Shown: piece after piece, positions 44,894 to 52,792 of the stretch
Layout of the letters: each line of letters begins with the position of its first letter
Numbering within the stretch: position 1 is the stretch's first letter
Assembly: GCF_007827465.1 (NCBI RefSeq)
Contig: NZ_VISL01000001.1
Coordinates: forward strand, 1,164,501 to 1,228,500
Direction: 5' to 3'
DNA length: 64,000 nucleotides
Source of the DNA: Dokdonia sp. Hel_I_53
Lineage (GTDB): Bacteria; Bacteroidota; Bacteroidia; Flavobacteriales; Flavobacteriaceae
Translations under genes and position numbers: made by a program
The notes under the pieces: generated by a model
The model's input: the letters and a program-made list of their open reading frames with translations, nothing else
Told to the model about the DNA's origin: nothing
Databases searched by the model: none

Positions 44894-45361
44894 ATGGACA
44901 TATTTCTTTGGATCCTCATTTTTGTACTCACCTTTGTAATAATGGAATTTCTAGCTTGGGCGACCCATAAATACGTTATGCACGGTTTTTTGTGGTCTTT
45001 ACATCAAGATCATCACCACAAGAAACATGATTCTTGGTGGGAAAAAAATGACTTATTTTTCATCTTTTATGCGCTTATCTCTATCGGCTGTTTTTTACTT
45101 TGGCGTTATGAAGATGTCTGGATAGGTTTACCTATTGGTTTGGGAATATTTGCTTATGGCTTAGCTTATTTTGGAGTACACGATATTTTTATCCACCAGC
45201 GATTCAAAATGTTTCGTAAAGCAAATGGCTGGTACGGCAAAGCTTTACGTCGTGCACATAAAATGCACCATAAACATTTAGGTAAAGATCATGGAGAATC
45301 TTTCGGTATGCTCTTTCCGCCTGTTAAATATTTTAAACAAGCAAGACAGACCCGCAAATAG
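44894..45361 (+). CDS. crtZ: Beta-carotene hydroxylase (fatty-acid-hydroxylase superfamily)
   Basis: 155 residues with several transmembrane helices and the di-iron histidine clusters HKYVMHG, HQDHHHKKHD, HDIFIHQRF and HKMHHKH. This is the CrtZ type that adds 3-OH groups to beta-carotene to make zeaxanthin. Fourth gene of the regulator-crtI-crtB-crtZ run. No lycopene cyclase (crtY) is in this window, so the cyclase must be encoded elsewhere if zeaxanthin is made. Confidence 0.93.
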   Translation: MDIFLWILIFVLTFVIMEFLAWATHKYVMHGFLWSLHQDHHHKKHDSWWEKNDLFFIFYALISIGCFLLWRYEDVWIGLPIGLGIFAYGLAYFGVHDIFIHQRFKMFRKANGWYGKALRRAHKMHHKHLGKDHGESFGMLFPPVKYFKQARQTRK

Positions 45362-45416
45362 GAGCATATTTGCATTTACTATCATACACTCCGAATTTAA
45401 ATCTGTTATTTGTTAC

Positions 45417-45430
45417 GCTTTCGCGAAAGC
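45417..45430. repeat. Dispersed palindrome copy 11
   Basis: Perfect copy between crtZ and the epimerase gene. Confidence 0.9.
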
Positions 45431-45458
45431 GTATACCTCACTATCCACTCCTATTTCT

Positions 45459-45466
45459 TAGGTTTG
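45459..45466 (+). promoter_or_regulatory. Candidate -7 box of the epimerase gene
   Basis: TAGGTTTG matches TAnnTTTG exactly and ends four bases before ATG 45471, the same close spacing as at pyrE, implying a leaderless or nearly leaderless mRNA if used. Confidence 0.4.
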
Positions 45467-45470
45467 CATT

Positions 45471-46463
45471 ATGCAATACACATCACTCGTCACAGGAGGG
45501 GCTGGCTTTATAGGTAGTCACGTCGCATCGTATTTACTACAACATGAGCACAAAGTGGTCGTCCTTGATGATCTCTCTGGTGGATTTGAAGAAAATATTC
45601 CAGAAGAATGCCTTTTTATAAAGGGCTCGGTTACAGATTATCAACTAGTAAATGAGCTTTTTAATACCCATGTTTTTGATTATGTCTATCATCTGGCAGC
45701 GTATGCCGCCGAGGGTTTGAGTCATTTTATACGACGTTTCAATTACGAGAATAATGTTATAGGTAGTATAAATTTGATCAATGCATCAGTCAATCACGCT
45801 GTGAAAAAATTTATTTTCACTAGCTCAATCGCTGTATACGGTTCACAAGAATTGCCACTTCGAGAATCGCAAAATCCGCAGCCAGAAGATCCTTACGGTA
45901 TTGCAAAATATGCTGTGGAAATGGATCTTAAAAACGCACACGAAATGTTTGGGTTAGATTATATCATTTTTAGACCTCATAATGTGTACGGGCCAGGACA
46001 GAATATAGGGGACAAATATCGCAATGTTGTTGGCATATTCATGAATCAGATTCTTAAAAAAGAAGCACTTACCATTTTTGGCGATGGAAAGCAAACTCGT
46101 GCGTTTACCTATATAGATGACGTGGCTCCATATATTGCTGCGAGTTACGCTTTCGCGAAAGCGGATAATCAAATTTTCAACATAGGTTCAGATATTCATC
46201 ATACTGTGCAGCAACTCGCTGAAGAAGTTAACAAAGCAATGAGTAGCTCGACTCAAATTACGCATTTAAAAGAGCGTAATGAGGTGCAGCATGCCTATGC
46301 AGATCACTGTAAATTTGAGGACATATTTGAGCCTGCTGTAAAAACTACTCTTGAAGACGGTTTAAAAGTAACAGCGAGATGGGTAATTGATAAAGGATCA
46401 AGAGAAAGCCAGCCATTTCAACATATAGAAATTAAAAAAAACCTTCCCCCATCTTGGCAATAG
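45471..46463 (+). CDS. NAD-dependent epimerase/dehydratase (UDP-glucose 4-epimerase-like)
   Basis: 330 residues of the extended SDR family. The Rossmann motif TGGAGFIGSHVASYLL lies at the N-terminus, followed by VVLDDLSGG, catalytic TSSIAVYGS and YGIAKYAVE (Tyr and Lys), and FRPHNVYGPGQN. It acts on a nucleotide sugar for glycan synthesis; the exact sugar is not decidable. A palindrome copy at 46149 is read AFAKA. The glycosyltransferase 84 bases downstream suggests a shared surface-polysaccharide or protein-glycosylation role. Confidence 0.88.
   Translation: MQYTSLVTGGAGFIGSHVASYLLQHEHKVVVLDDLSGGFEENIPEECLFIKGSVTDYQLVNELFNTHVFDYVYHLAAYAAEGLSHFIRRFNYENNVIGSINLINASVNHAVKKFIFTSSIAVYGSQELPLRESQNPQPEDPYGIAKYAVEMDLKNAHEMFGLDYIIFRPHNVYGPGQNIGDKYRNVVGIFMNQILKKEALTIFGDGKQTRAFTYIDDVAPYIAASYAFAKADNQIFNIGSDIHHTVQQLAEEVNKAMSSSTQITHLKERNEVQHAYADHCKFEDIFEPAVKTTLEDGLKVTARWVIDKGSRESQPFQHIEIKKNLPPSWQ
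46149..46162. repeat. Dispersed palindrome copy 12
   Basis: Perfect copy inside the epimerase gene, read Y-AFAKA-D. Confidence 0.9.
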
Positions 46464-46546
46464 CCAAGTACAGAAATAGCATGTATTAACAGTTATCTTA
46501 AATCAGTTTTAATTACCCTTATAGTCTATCTATCCACAACATAAAA

Positions 46547-47578
46547 ATGTCAAGTTCAACAAATATAAATACCACTCCATTAGTATCAATCATCATGGCG
46601 GTAAAGGATACGGCACCTTACCTACACGATTGTATCAATTCTATTATCAATCAGACGTATCAAAATTGGGAACTTATTGCCGTAAATGATCACTCTACAG
46701 ACGAAACTCCTCAAATACTAGCGTCTTTTGCTCAGCAGGATTCACGTATACGAGTATTTCACAGTAATGAGCATAAACTAATCCCTACCCTACAACATGG
46801 TTACCGAGAAGTAAAAGGAACGTTGCTTAATCGCATGGATAGTGATGATAAAATGCCAGAATACAAAATACAAGTGCTGGTTGATGAATGGTTGAAATAC
46901 GGAAAAGGGCATGTGATAGCGGGTGGAACTGAGCATTTTGTAGATGAAGGTGAAGTAGGCGACGGTTTTTTAAGGTATGAGAAATGGCTGAATCAAGTCG
47001 CAAGAACAAGCACACATTACCAGCAAATTTATAAAGAGTGTGTAATCCCTTCGCATTGCTGGATGATACACAAAGACGATTTTGATGCCGTTGGTGCATT
47101 TGATCCAATTGTTTATCCAGAAGATTATGATTTGTGCTTTAGAATGTATCGTAATAATCTTAAGGTTATAGGCATCGATGTTATTTTACACCACTGGCGT
47201 GATCGCTCAAATCGTATTTCACGCACTTGGGAAGAGTATAAAGATAATCGCTATTTTGAATTAAAAATGCGCTTTTTCTATGAGTTAGACCGTGATACTT
47301 CAAGACCTTTAGTTTTGTGGGGAGCTGGCAGAAACGGCAAAGACATGGCAAAAATTATTCAATCCTATGAAAAGGAATTCCATTGGGTCTCCAATAATCA
47401 AAAGCAAATAGGTAAAGATATTTACGATATACGTATGCAATCCTTTGAGGATATACCTAGGATTAAAAATCCGCAACTCATGATTGTAGTTTCTTCTCCC
47501 GATGGTAAAAAAGAAATACAAGAGAAATTAAACGAATGGGGGAAAAATCCCGTAAATGATTATTGGTTTTTTGCTTAA
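46547..47578 (+). CDS. Family 2 glycosyltransferase with C-terminal nucleotide-binding-like domain
   Basis: 343 residues. The GT-A domain (about 10-230) opens with PLVSIIMAVKDTAPYLHDCINSIINQTYQNWELIAVNDHS and has the metal-binding DSDD (RMDSDDKMPEY) and a later FDPIVYPEDYDLCFRMYR. The last ~95 residues start RPLVLWGAGRNGKDMAKII, a glycine-rich Rossmann-like unit like the N-terminal domain of sugar acetyltransferases (PglD type), ending in MIVVSSPDGKKEIQEKLNEWG. The fusion suggests a redox or nucleotide-binding partner function. Sugar donor unknown; likely works with the epimerase upstream. Confidence 0.85.
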   Translation: MSSSTNINTTPLVSIIMAVKDTAPYLHDCINSIINQTYQNWELIAVNDHSTDETPQILASFAQQDSRIRVFHSNEHKLIPTLQHGYREVKGTLLNRMDSDDKMPEYKIQVLVDEWLKYGKGHVIAGGTEHFVDEGEVGDGFLRYEKWLNQVARTSTHYQQIYKECVIPSHCWMIHKDDFDAVGAFDPIVYPEDYDLCFRMYRNNLKVIGIDVILHHWRDRSNRISRTWEEYKDNRYFELKMRFFYELDRDTSRPLVLWGAGRNGKDMAKIIQSYEKEFHWVSNNQKQIGKDIYDIRMQSFEDIPRIKNPQLMIVVSSPDGKKEIQEKLNEWGKNPVNDYWFFA

Positions 47579-47595
47579 AAGGACACCTATCTTTG
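47564..47595 (+). promoter_or_regulatory. trmL promoter (TTG -21 bp- TATCTTTG)
   Basis: TTG 47564-47566 and TATCTTTG 47588-47595, spacing 21, 22 bases before the trmL ATG. The upstream element lies in the 3' end of the glycosyltransferase gene. Confidence 0.6.
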
Positions 47596-47617
47596 CTCAA
47601 CATATAATTTTCATTTT

Positions 47618-48067
47618 ATGCTTAATATCGTACTCATCAATCCTGAAATTCCTAATAACACGGGTAATATAGGCCGTCTTGCTCTAGGATCTGGTTGTAG
47701 GTTACACCTAGTTAAACCTTTTGGGTTTAAAATAGACGACACTCGCCTAAAACGAGCTGGGCTCGATTACTGGCAGCACATGGACGTATCTTATTATGAT
47801 GATGTACAAGACTTTTTCAATACTAACAGCGAAGCAAAAATGGTTTTTTTATCCAGTCATGGCGATAAAACACATTATGAGATTCCGTATGAAGAAAATA
47901 TGTTTTTAGTCTTTGGTCAGGAATCTAAAGGGTTGCCTAAAAGCATAACAGATGCTCATTCTGAGCATCTGTATAAAATTCCACTTTATAGTGAGCACAT
48001 ACGCAGTTTAAACCTTGCAAATGCTGTGGGTATAGTGGTGTATGAAGGTAATAGACAACTGAGATAG
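47618..48067 (+). CDS. trmL: tRNA (cytidine/uridine-34-2'-O)-methyltransferase
   Basis: 149 residues, a minimal SPOUT methyltransferase with a C-terminal trefoil knot. Markers are NIVLINPEIPNNTGNIGRLALGSGCRLHLVKPFGF, DDTRLKRAGLDYW, LVFGQESKGLP (SAM site) and RSLNLANAVGIVVYEG. TrmL methylates the wobble ribose of tRNA-Leu isoacceptors in E. coli. It has its own promoter; a palindrome copy sits between its end and the convergent gene. Confidence 0.94.
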   Translation: MLNIVLINPEIPNNTGNIGRLALGSGCRLHLVKPFGFKIDDTRLKRAGLDYWQHMDVSYYDDVQDFFNTNSEAKMVFLSSHGDKTHYEIPYEENMFLVFGQESKGLPKSITDAHSEHLYKIPLYSEHIRSLNLANAVGIVVYEGNRQLR

Positions 48068-48079
48068 GTATCTTAGTAC

Positions 48080-48093
48080 GCTTTCGCGAAAGC
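48080..48093. repeat. Dispersed palindrome copy 13
   Basis: Perfect copy between the convergent trmL and the gene at 48103. Confidence 0.9.
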
Positions 48094-48102
48094 GTAACAG
48101 TT

Positions 48103-48417
48103 TTACTTCACAAAATTATTGACATTTAGTTTGTCAATCATCTCTTGCGAAATTTGACCATCGTAAACACCGTAAGCATCTACAAGTAATCCTTTTGTCC
48201 CATCCTTACTCTCTACAACATAGAGAATGGAATTATCTCCAGGATTAGTCATTCCTTCAAAACGGAAATAGTTTGTTACATTTATCTCTCCTGCATTCCA
48301 CTGCTTTTTAAGGTTTTTTGACTCAATTCCATCGTCGACTAAATTAAAGTCTTCCGTATAACCTTCTTTCTGCAAATCTTCTATTGCTAGTGATAATGTA
48401 TCGTATCCTTTTTTCAT
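48103..48417 (-). CDS. Conserved small protein, often mislabelled phosphoribosylpyrophosphate synthetase
   Basis: 104 residues. Sequence features are YDTLSLAIEDLQKEGYTEDFNLVDDGIE, YFRFEGMTNPGDNSILYVVESKDGTKGLLVDAYGVYDG and a short C-terminal helix. From memory this is a Bacteroidota family commonly annotated as phosphoribosylpyrophosphate synthetase, but it is far too short and has no PRPP-synthase motif, so function is unknown. Monocistronic, convergent with trmL. Confidence 0.72.
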   Translation of the reverse strand: MKKGYDTLSLAIEDLQKEGYTEDFNLVDDGIESKNLKKQWNAGEINVTNYFRFEGMTNPGDNSILYVVESKDGTKGLLVDAYGVYDGQISQEMIDKLNVNNFVK

Positions 48418-48557
48418 TGGTTTATGTTTTTCTTAAAGATATAAAGAGTTAAAAGCTACACCAAAATTTTAGAATAAGTTTAGTATTGTTGGACACGTAC
48501 GTTTGGTCAGAGTTATCAACTTAGAATAGACCTGAGTTTATACAGACTGGAAGCCTA

Positions 48558-50153
48558 TTACAAAGTTATTACTGTAAATTCCCCACTAAGCGGATCGAGA
48601 GCTTCCATAAGTTCTGGAATTAGATCTTCTCCAAACTCCAAATAGAACTGAGCAAAATTTGTATTACGTTCTTGTAAGCTCTGCATAGGAAATATATCAT
48701 TTTGAAGGTCTACCAATCGCTGTACGTGATCACTAAGCTTACGCTTTTGTGCGCGTAATAGTCGGCTTTCTAAATTATCTAATCCTTTTAATTGTTTTAC
48801 TTCTTGAGCTTTTACCGCTCCTATAAAACTTTTATCAGTTTCCTCTGCAATGAGCTGCATAGCTCTAAATTGTTCTTTCAAAAAACTGCGTTGTGTTGAA
48901 AAGTCAATTTCAATATTAGAAATCGAGCGTATTTTTCTATTTATTAGCTCATTCTGTTTGAGAAATAAATTTGGCAAAGAGACGCCAAGATTTTCAGCTT
49001 TAGTGCGTTGTTTCTCTGTTCTAATTAATGCAGAGTTACGCAAGAGCAAAACCGGAAAAGGAACTTGCACTTCATCAAAATAGCTTTTAAGCTGAAACCA
49101 ATAAGCAAGTTCTCCTCCACCTCCAATGTAACAGAGATTGGGTAAAATAACTTCTTGAAATATTGGTCTCAATAATGCATTGGGAGAGAAACGTTCTGGG
49201 TAATTTTCGAGTTCCTTTAAAATTTCGCTTTCGCTAAACTGTAAATCGGTGTCATTCACCACATACATACCGTCTAACTTTATAATTCGCTCTCTTAATC
49301 CTTTCTTGATATAGAATAGATTAATCTCCCTTGGATGAACTTGCTCAGGATATCCAAAGGAAGTAAGTTCTTTAGTTTGCGTTGTAATTTTATCATGAGA
49401 AACATTCTCGACTAGTTCACGTTTTACATAAGGTATAAATAGTCTTTTGAGATGACAATCATTCCCATCAATGATTACTAAACCTTGATTTCCAAACAAT
49501 TCATTTCCCAAATATCTCGTAGCATCTGCAAGATTATCATGTTTGAGATATGCATTCTCAAAAAGTGACACTAAGGACTCTGCACTGTGTGAAGTACCCA
49601 GTTGTTCTTTAAATAGTTCTAAAACTTCCTCAAGACCTTCTGTTGAAAGTTCTCCTACTGGACCTCCGTCCTCACGACTCCATTGCACTTTACGACCTTC
49701 AAAGTTGAAGTAATTAATCTCGTCAAAATCATGATCTTCAGTGGCCATCCAATACACAGGTATATAGTGCCTGGCGGTATCCTGCTCTGACAGCTCTTTA
49801 CACAAATTGATTACTGAAATAATCTTGTATAAAAAATACAAGGGACCAGTAAACAAGTTCAATTGATGACCAGTAGTTATGGTAAAGCTATTAGACTCAG
49901 AAAGACGCTCCAAATTAAGTGCTGTAGCATCTGAGATATTGATGTCATAATATTGCTTTTTTAAAGAAGAAACCAAAACATCACGAGACTCTTGTGAATA
50001 ATGCCTTTCTTTATCTGCTGCTTGACTCTGTAAACTTGCAACCGAAGGAAATCTATGATAAAAGGGGTTCAACTCTTTTTTTTGATCTAAGTAGTCGCAA
50101 ATTAGTGGTGAAAAGTACCCTGTATCTCGATAAGAAAGACTGTCAGTTGGCAT
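48558..50153 (-). CDS. bshC: Bacillithiol biosynthesis cysteine-adding enzyme
   Basis: 531 residues. The protein opens MPTDSLSYRDTGYFSPLICDYL and contains TTGHQLNLFTGPLYFLYKIISVINLC, YIPVYWMATEDHDFDEINYF and FPVLLLRNSALI, which are BshC signatures (HxxNxxTGP and ATEDHDFxE). BshC joins Cys to GlcN-malate to finish bacillithiol, the thiol used instead of glutathione. A coiled-coil region follows near 420-480. Divergent from the M14 peptidase gene. The earlier steps (bshA, bshB) are not in the window. Confidence 0.93.
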   Translation of the reverse strand: MPTDSLSYRDTGYFSPLICDYLDQKKELNPFYHRFPSVASLQSQAADKERHYSQESRDVLVSSLKKQYYDINISDATALNLERLSESNSFTITTGHQLNLFTGPLYFLYKIISVINLCKELSEQDTARHYIPVYWMATEDHDFDEINYFNFEGRKVQWSREDGGPVGELSTEGLEEVLELFKEQLGTSHSAESLVSLFENAYLKHDNLADATRYLGNELFGNQGLVIIDGNDCHLKRLFIPYVKRELVENVSHDKITTQTKELTSFGYPEQVHPREINLFYIKKGLRERIIKLDGMYVVNDTDLQFSESEILKELENYPERFSPNALLRPIFQEVILPNLCYIGGGGELAYWFQLKSYFDEVQVPFPVLLLRNSALIRTEKQRTKAENLGVSLPNLFLKQNELINRKIRSISNIEIDFSTQRSFLKEQFRAMQLIAEETDKSFIGAVKAQEVKQLKGLDNLESRLLRAQKRKLSDHVQRLVDLQNDIFPMQSLQERNTNFAQFYLEFGEDLIPELMEALDPLSGEFTVITL

Positions 50154-50276
50154 AAAAAATTATTTAACGTAAAGATATAAGGTGCCCAAAAGGAGCTTTC
50201 CCAAAAATACGTTAAAACGGCAATCACAACGCGCTACTTTTATGTAGTTTTAGACTTTATCAAAAAAACACCTTTA

Positions 50277-52775
50277 ATGAAACGCCTTCTCATAAATACT
50301 GTTTTCTTACTATTCACATCAATATTAGCTGCTCAAGTTCAGTCTCCTTCAGAATTTTTGGGGTATGAAATAGGTACAGAATTTTCTCGTCACGCAGATG
50401 TGGTACGGTATTTCCATCATGTTTCAGAAAATAGTGACCTAGTTACCTATCAACAATATGGTAAGACTAATGAACGTAGACCCCTCACATATGCAGTCGT
50501 TACCAGTGAGACTAACCATAGTAATTTAGAGGCTATACGTAAAACTAATCTTGTACAAACAGGAATTTTAAAAGATAACGCTTTCGCGAAAGTGGACCCC
50601 GAAACAGCCATTGTTTGGCTTTCGTATAATGTACACGGGAATGAAGCCTCATCTACTGAAGCTGCCATGGCAACACTTTATGAATTAGTAACTTCAAAAA
50701 AAGAGTATTTAAACAATACCGTTGTCATTATAGACCCATGTGTCAATCCAGATGGAAGAGACCGTTATGCAAATTGGTACAACCAAGTGAAATCAACACC
50801 ATACGATCCATTGCAAATTGCAGCCGAACATGATGAGCCTTGGCCGGGAGGTCGACCTAATCACTATCTTTTTGACCTCAACCGCGACTGGATGTGGGCA
50901 ACGCAAGTAGAAACACAACAGCGTCTTAAGATTTATAACAAATGGATGCCGCATATTCACGTAGATTTTCACGAACAGGGAATCAATGAGCCTTATTACT
51001 TTGCACCCGCTGCAGAGCCATTTCATGAAGTGATAACAGACTTTCAACGTGATTTCCAAACTACTATTGGGAAAAACCATGCAAAATATTTTGACGAAGA
51101 AGGATGGCTATTTTTCACCAAAGAGCGATTTGACTTATTATACCCTAGCTACGGTGACACCTATCCCATATTTATGGGAGCGATTGGGATGACTTATGAG
51201 CAAGCGGGTCATGGCCGTGCAGGATTAGGCATTAATACCGATGAAGGATATGAACTTACTCTTATAGATAGAGTAGCACATCACAAGACAACTGGTTTAT
51301 CTACTGTAGAGGTAGCTTCTCAAAACGCACAAACTCTAAATACCGAGTTTAAAAATTATTTTAAAAATGATAATCTAAAATATAAAAGTTATGTGCTTTC
51401 AGGTGATAGTTCGCGCTTAAAATCTCTAGCAGAGCTACTTGACAAACATGAAATTATCTATGGATTTGCGACTGATGGAACAGCTACAGGCTTTAATTAT
51501 TCCCAAAACAAAAAAGGAAATCTCAAGTATGATAGTGCTATGGTTGTAAGCACAAATCAACCTAAGGGAAAAATGGTCAAAGTGCTTTTTGAACCTAATG
51601 CAAAATTAAGTACACCGCTCACATATGACATTACAGCATGGAGCTTACCACATGCATACGGTCTTGAGGCCATTGCTAGTGAAACTTTAGTAAATACCAC
51701 TGCCGTTAGCCCCTTTGTAGATAATATAGCTACAACTGGTCGCGCAGGTTATATCGCACAGTGGAAAAGCATGCAAGATGCTCGCTTTCTGGCAGATTTA
51801 ATTAAACAAGGAATTAGAGTACGCTTTACGGAAAAGCCTTTTATAAATAGAAGAAAAAGTTATGACCGCGGCTCACTTATATTAACCAGAAGAGACAATA
51901 AATTAAATGATGATTTTGATGCGACGGTCAAAAAAATTGCAGCTAAACACAATGTACAATTAGACGGAACTTCCTCAAGTTTTTCTGATGCTGGACCAGA
52001 TTTTGGCTCTCCAGAAGTAAAACTTATCAATCCACCTAAAATAGCATTATTAAGAGGTGATAACACCTCATCATTAAGTTATGGCGCTACGTGGTATTTC
52101 TTTGAACAAACACTTGAATACCCGGTCACTTCGGTGTATACATCTAGCCTATCTCGTACATCCTTAAATCAGTTTGATATTATTGTAATGCCTAGCGGTT
52201 GGTATAATAGTATCTTGACGGAAGACGGGCTTAAAAAAATCAAAGATTTTGTTCAGAACGGAGGTAAAATAATAGCCATTTCAAATGCTGTTAGTAGTTT
52301 TGCTGGAAAATCTGGTTTTAGCTTAAAGCGAAAATCTTCAGGAAGCACTACAGATGAAGATGAAACACAAACAGATGATAAGCTTATACCTTACGGTGAT
52401 CGAGAAAATGCTAGTACAAAGAATTTTATAACCGGAGCTATTTTCAAAGCTAAGGTAGACCCTACGCATCCACTAGCTTTTGGATATCCAGAAAATTATT
52501 TTACGCTAAAATTAGGGAGTACCTCGTATGATTATCTGGACAAAGGTTTTAATGTTGCATGGATTCCAGATGAAATCACTAACGTTTCTGGTTTTGCTGG
52601 AGAAAGTGCTAAAGAAAAACTACGTAAATCAATGATTTTTGGTGAAGAAAGAATCGGTAGCGGTAGTATTATCTATATGGTAGATGACCCACTATTCAGA
52701 GGGTTTTGGGAAAATGGTAAATTATTTTTTGCAAATGCTTTATTCTTTACGAATAATAACAAATTCAGGCTTTAA
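50277..52775 (+). CDS. Secreted M14-family zinc carboxypeptidase
   Basis: 832 residues. A signal peptide (MKRLLINTVFLLFTSILAAQ) precedes the peptidase domain with zinc ligands H120xxE123 in LSYNVHGNEASSTEAA and H232 in HVDFHEQG, substrate-binding NPDGRDRYANWYN and LNRDWMWATQ. A second half (about 420-830) contains a glutamine-amidotransferase-like fold segment (IIVMPSGWYN...GGKIIAISNAV). The palindrome at 50580 has one mismatch and is read AFAKV. No T9SS sorting domain is obvious at the C-terminus (FFANALFFTNNNKFRL). Substrate unknown. Confidence 0.88.
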   Translation: MKRLLINTVFLLFTSILAAQVQSPSEFLGYEIGTEFSRHADVVRYFHHVSENSDLVTYQQYGKTNERRPLTYAVVTSETNHSNLEAIRKTNLVQTGILKDNAFAKVDPETAIVWLSYNVHGNEASSTEAAMATLYELVTSKKEYLNNTVVIIDPCVNPDGRDRYANWYNQVKSTPYDPLQIAAEHDEPWPGGRPNHYLFDLNRDWMWATQVETQQRLKIYNKWMPHIHVDFHEQGINEPYYFAPAAEPFHEVITDFQRDFQTTIGKNHAKYFDEEGWLFFTKERFDLLYPSYGDTYPIFMGAIGMTYEQAGHGRAGLGINTDEGYELTLIDRVAHHKTTGLSTVEVASQNAQTLNTEFKNYFKNDNLKYKSYVLSGDSSRLKSLAELLDKHEIIYGFATDGTATGFNYSQNKKGNLKYDSAMVVSTNQPKGKMVKVLFEPNAKLSTPLTYDITAWSLPHAYGLEAIASETLVNTTAVSPFVDNIATTGRAGYIAQWKSMQDARFLADLIKQGIRVRFTEKPFINRRKSYDRGSLILTRRDNKLNDDFDATVKKIAAKHNVQLDGTSSSFSDAGPDFGSPEVKLINPPKIALLRGDNTSSLSYGATWYFFEQTLEYPVTSVYTSSLSRTSLNQFDIIVMPSGWYNSILTEDGLKKIKDFVQNGGKIIAISNAVSSFAGKSGFSLKRKSSGSTTDEDETQTDDKLIPYGDRENASTKNFITGAIFKAKVDPTHPLAFGYPENYFTLKLGSTSYDYLDKGFNVAWIPDEITNVSGFAGESAKEKLRKSMIFGEERIGSGSIIYMVDDPLFRGFWENGKLFFANALFFTNNNKFRL
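50580..50593. repeat. Dispersed palindrome copy 14 (one mismatch)
   Basis: GCTTTCGCGAAAGT: last base changed. Inside the M14 gene, read N-AFAKV-D. Confidence 0.85.
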
Positions 52776-52792
52776 AAATCTATACGCTTATC

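Noticed and set aside
46526..46540. A TATCCACA-like sequence before the glycosyltransferase as a DnaA box
   Set aside because: A single isolated near-match in AT-rich DNA; expected by chance.
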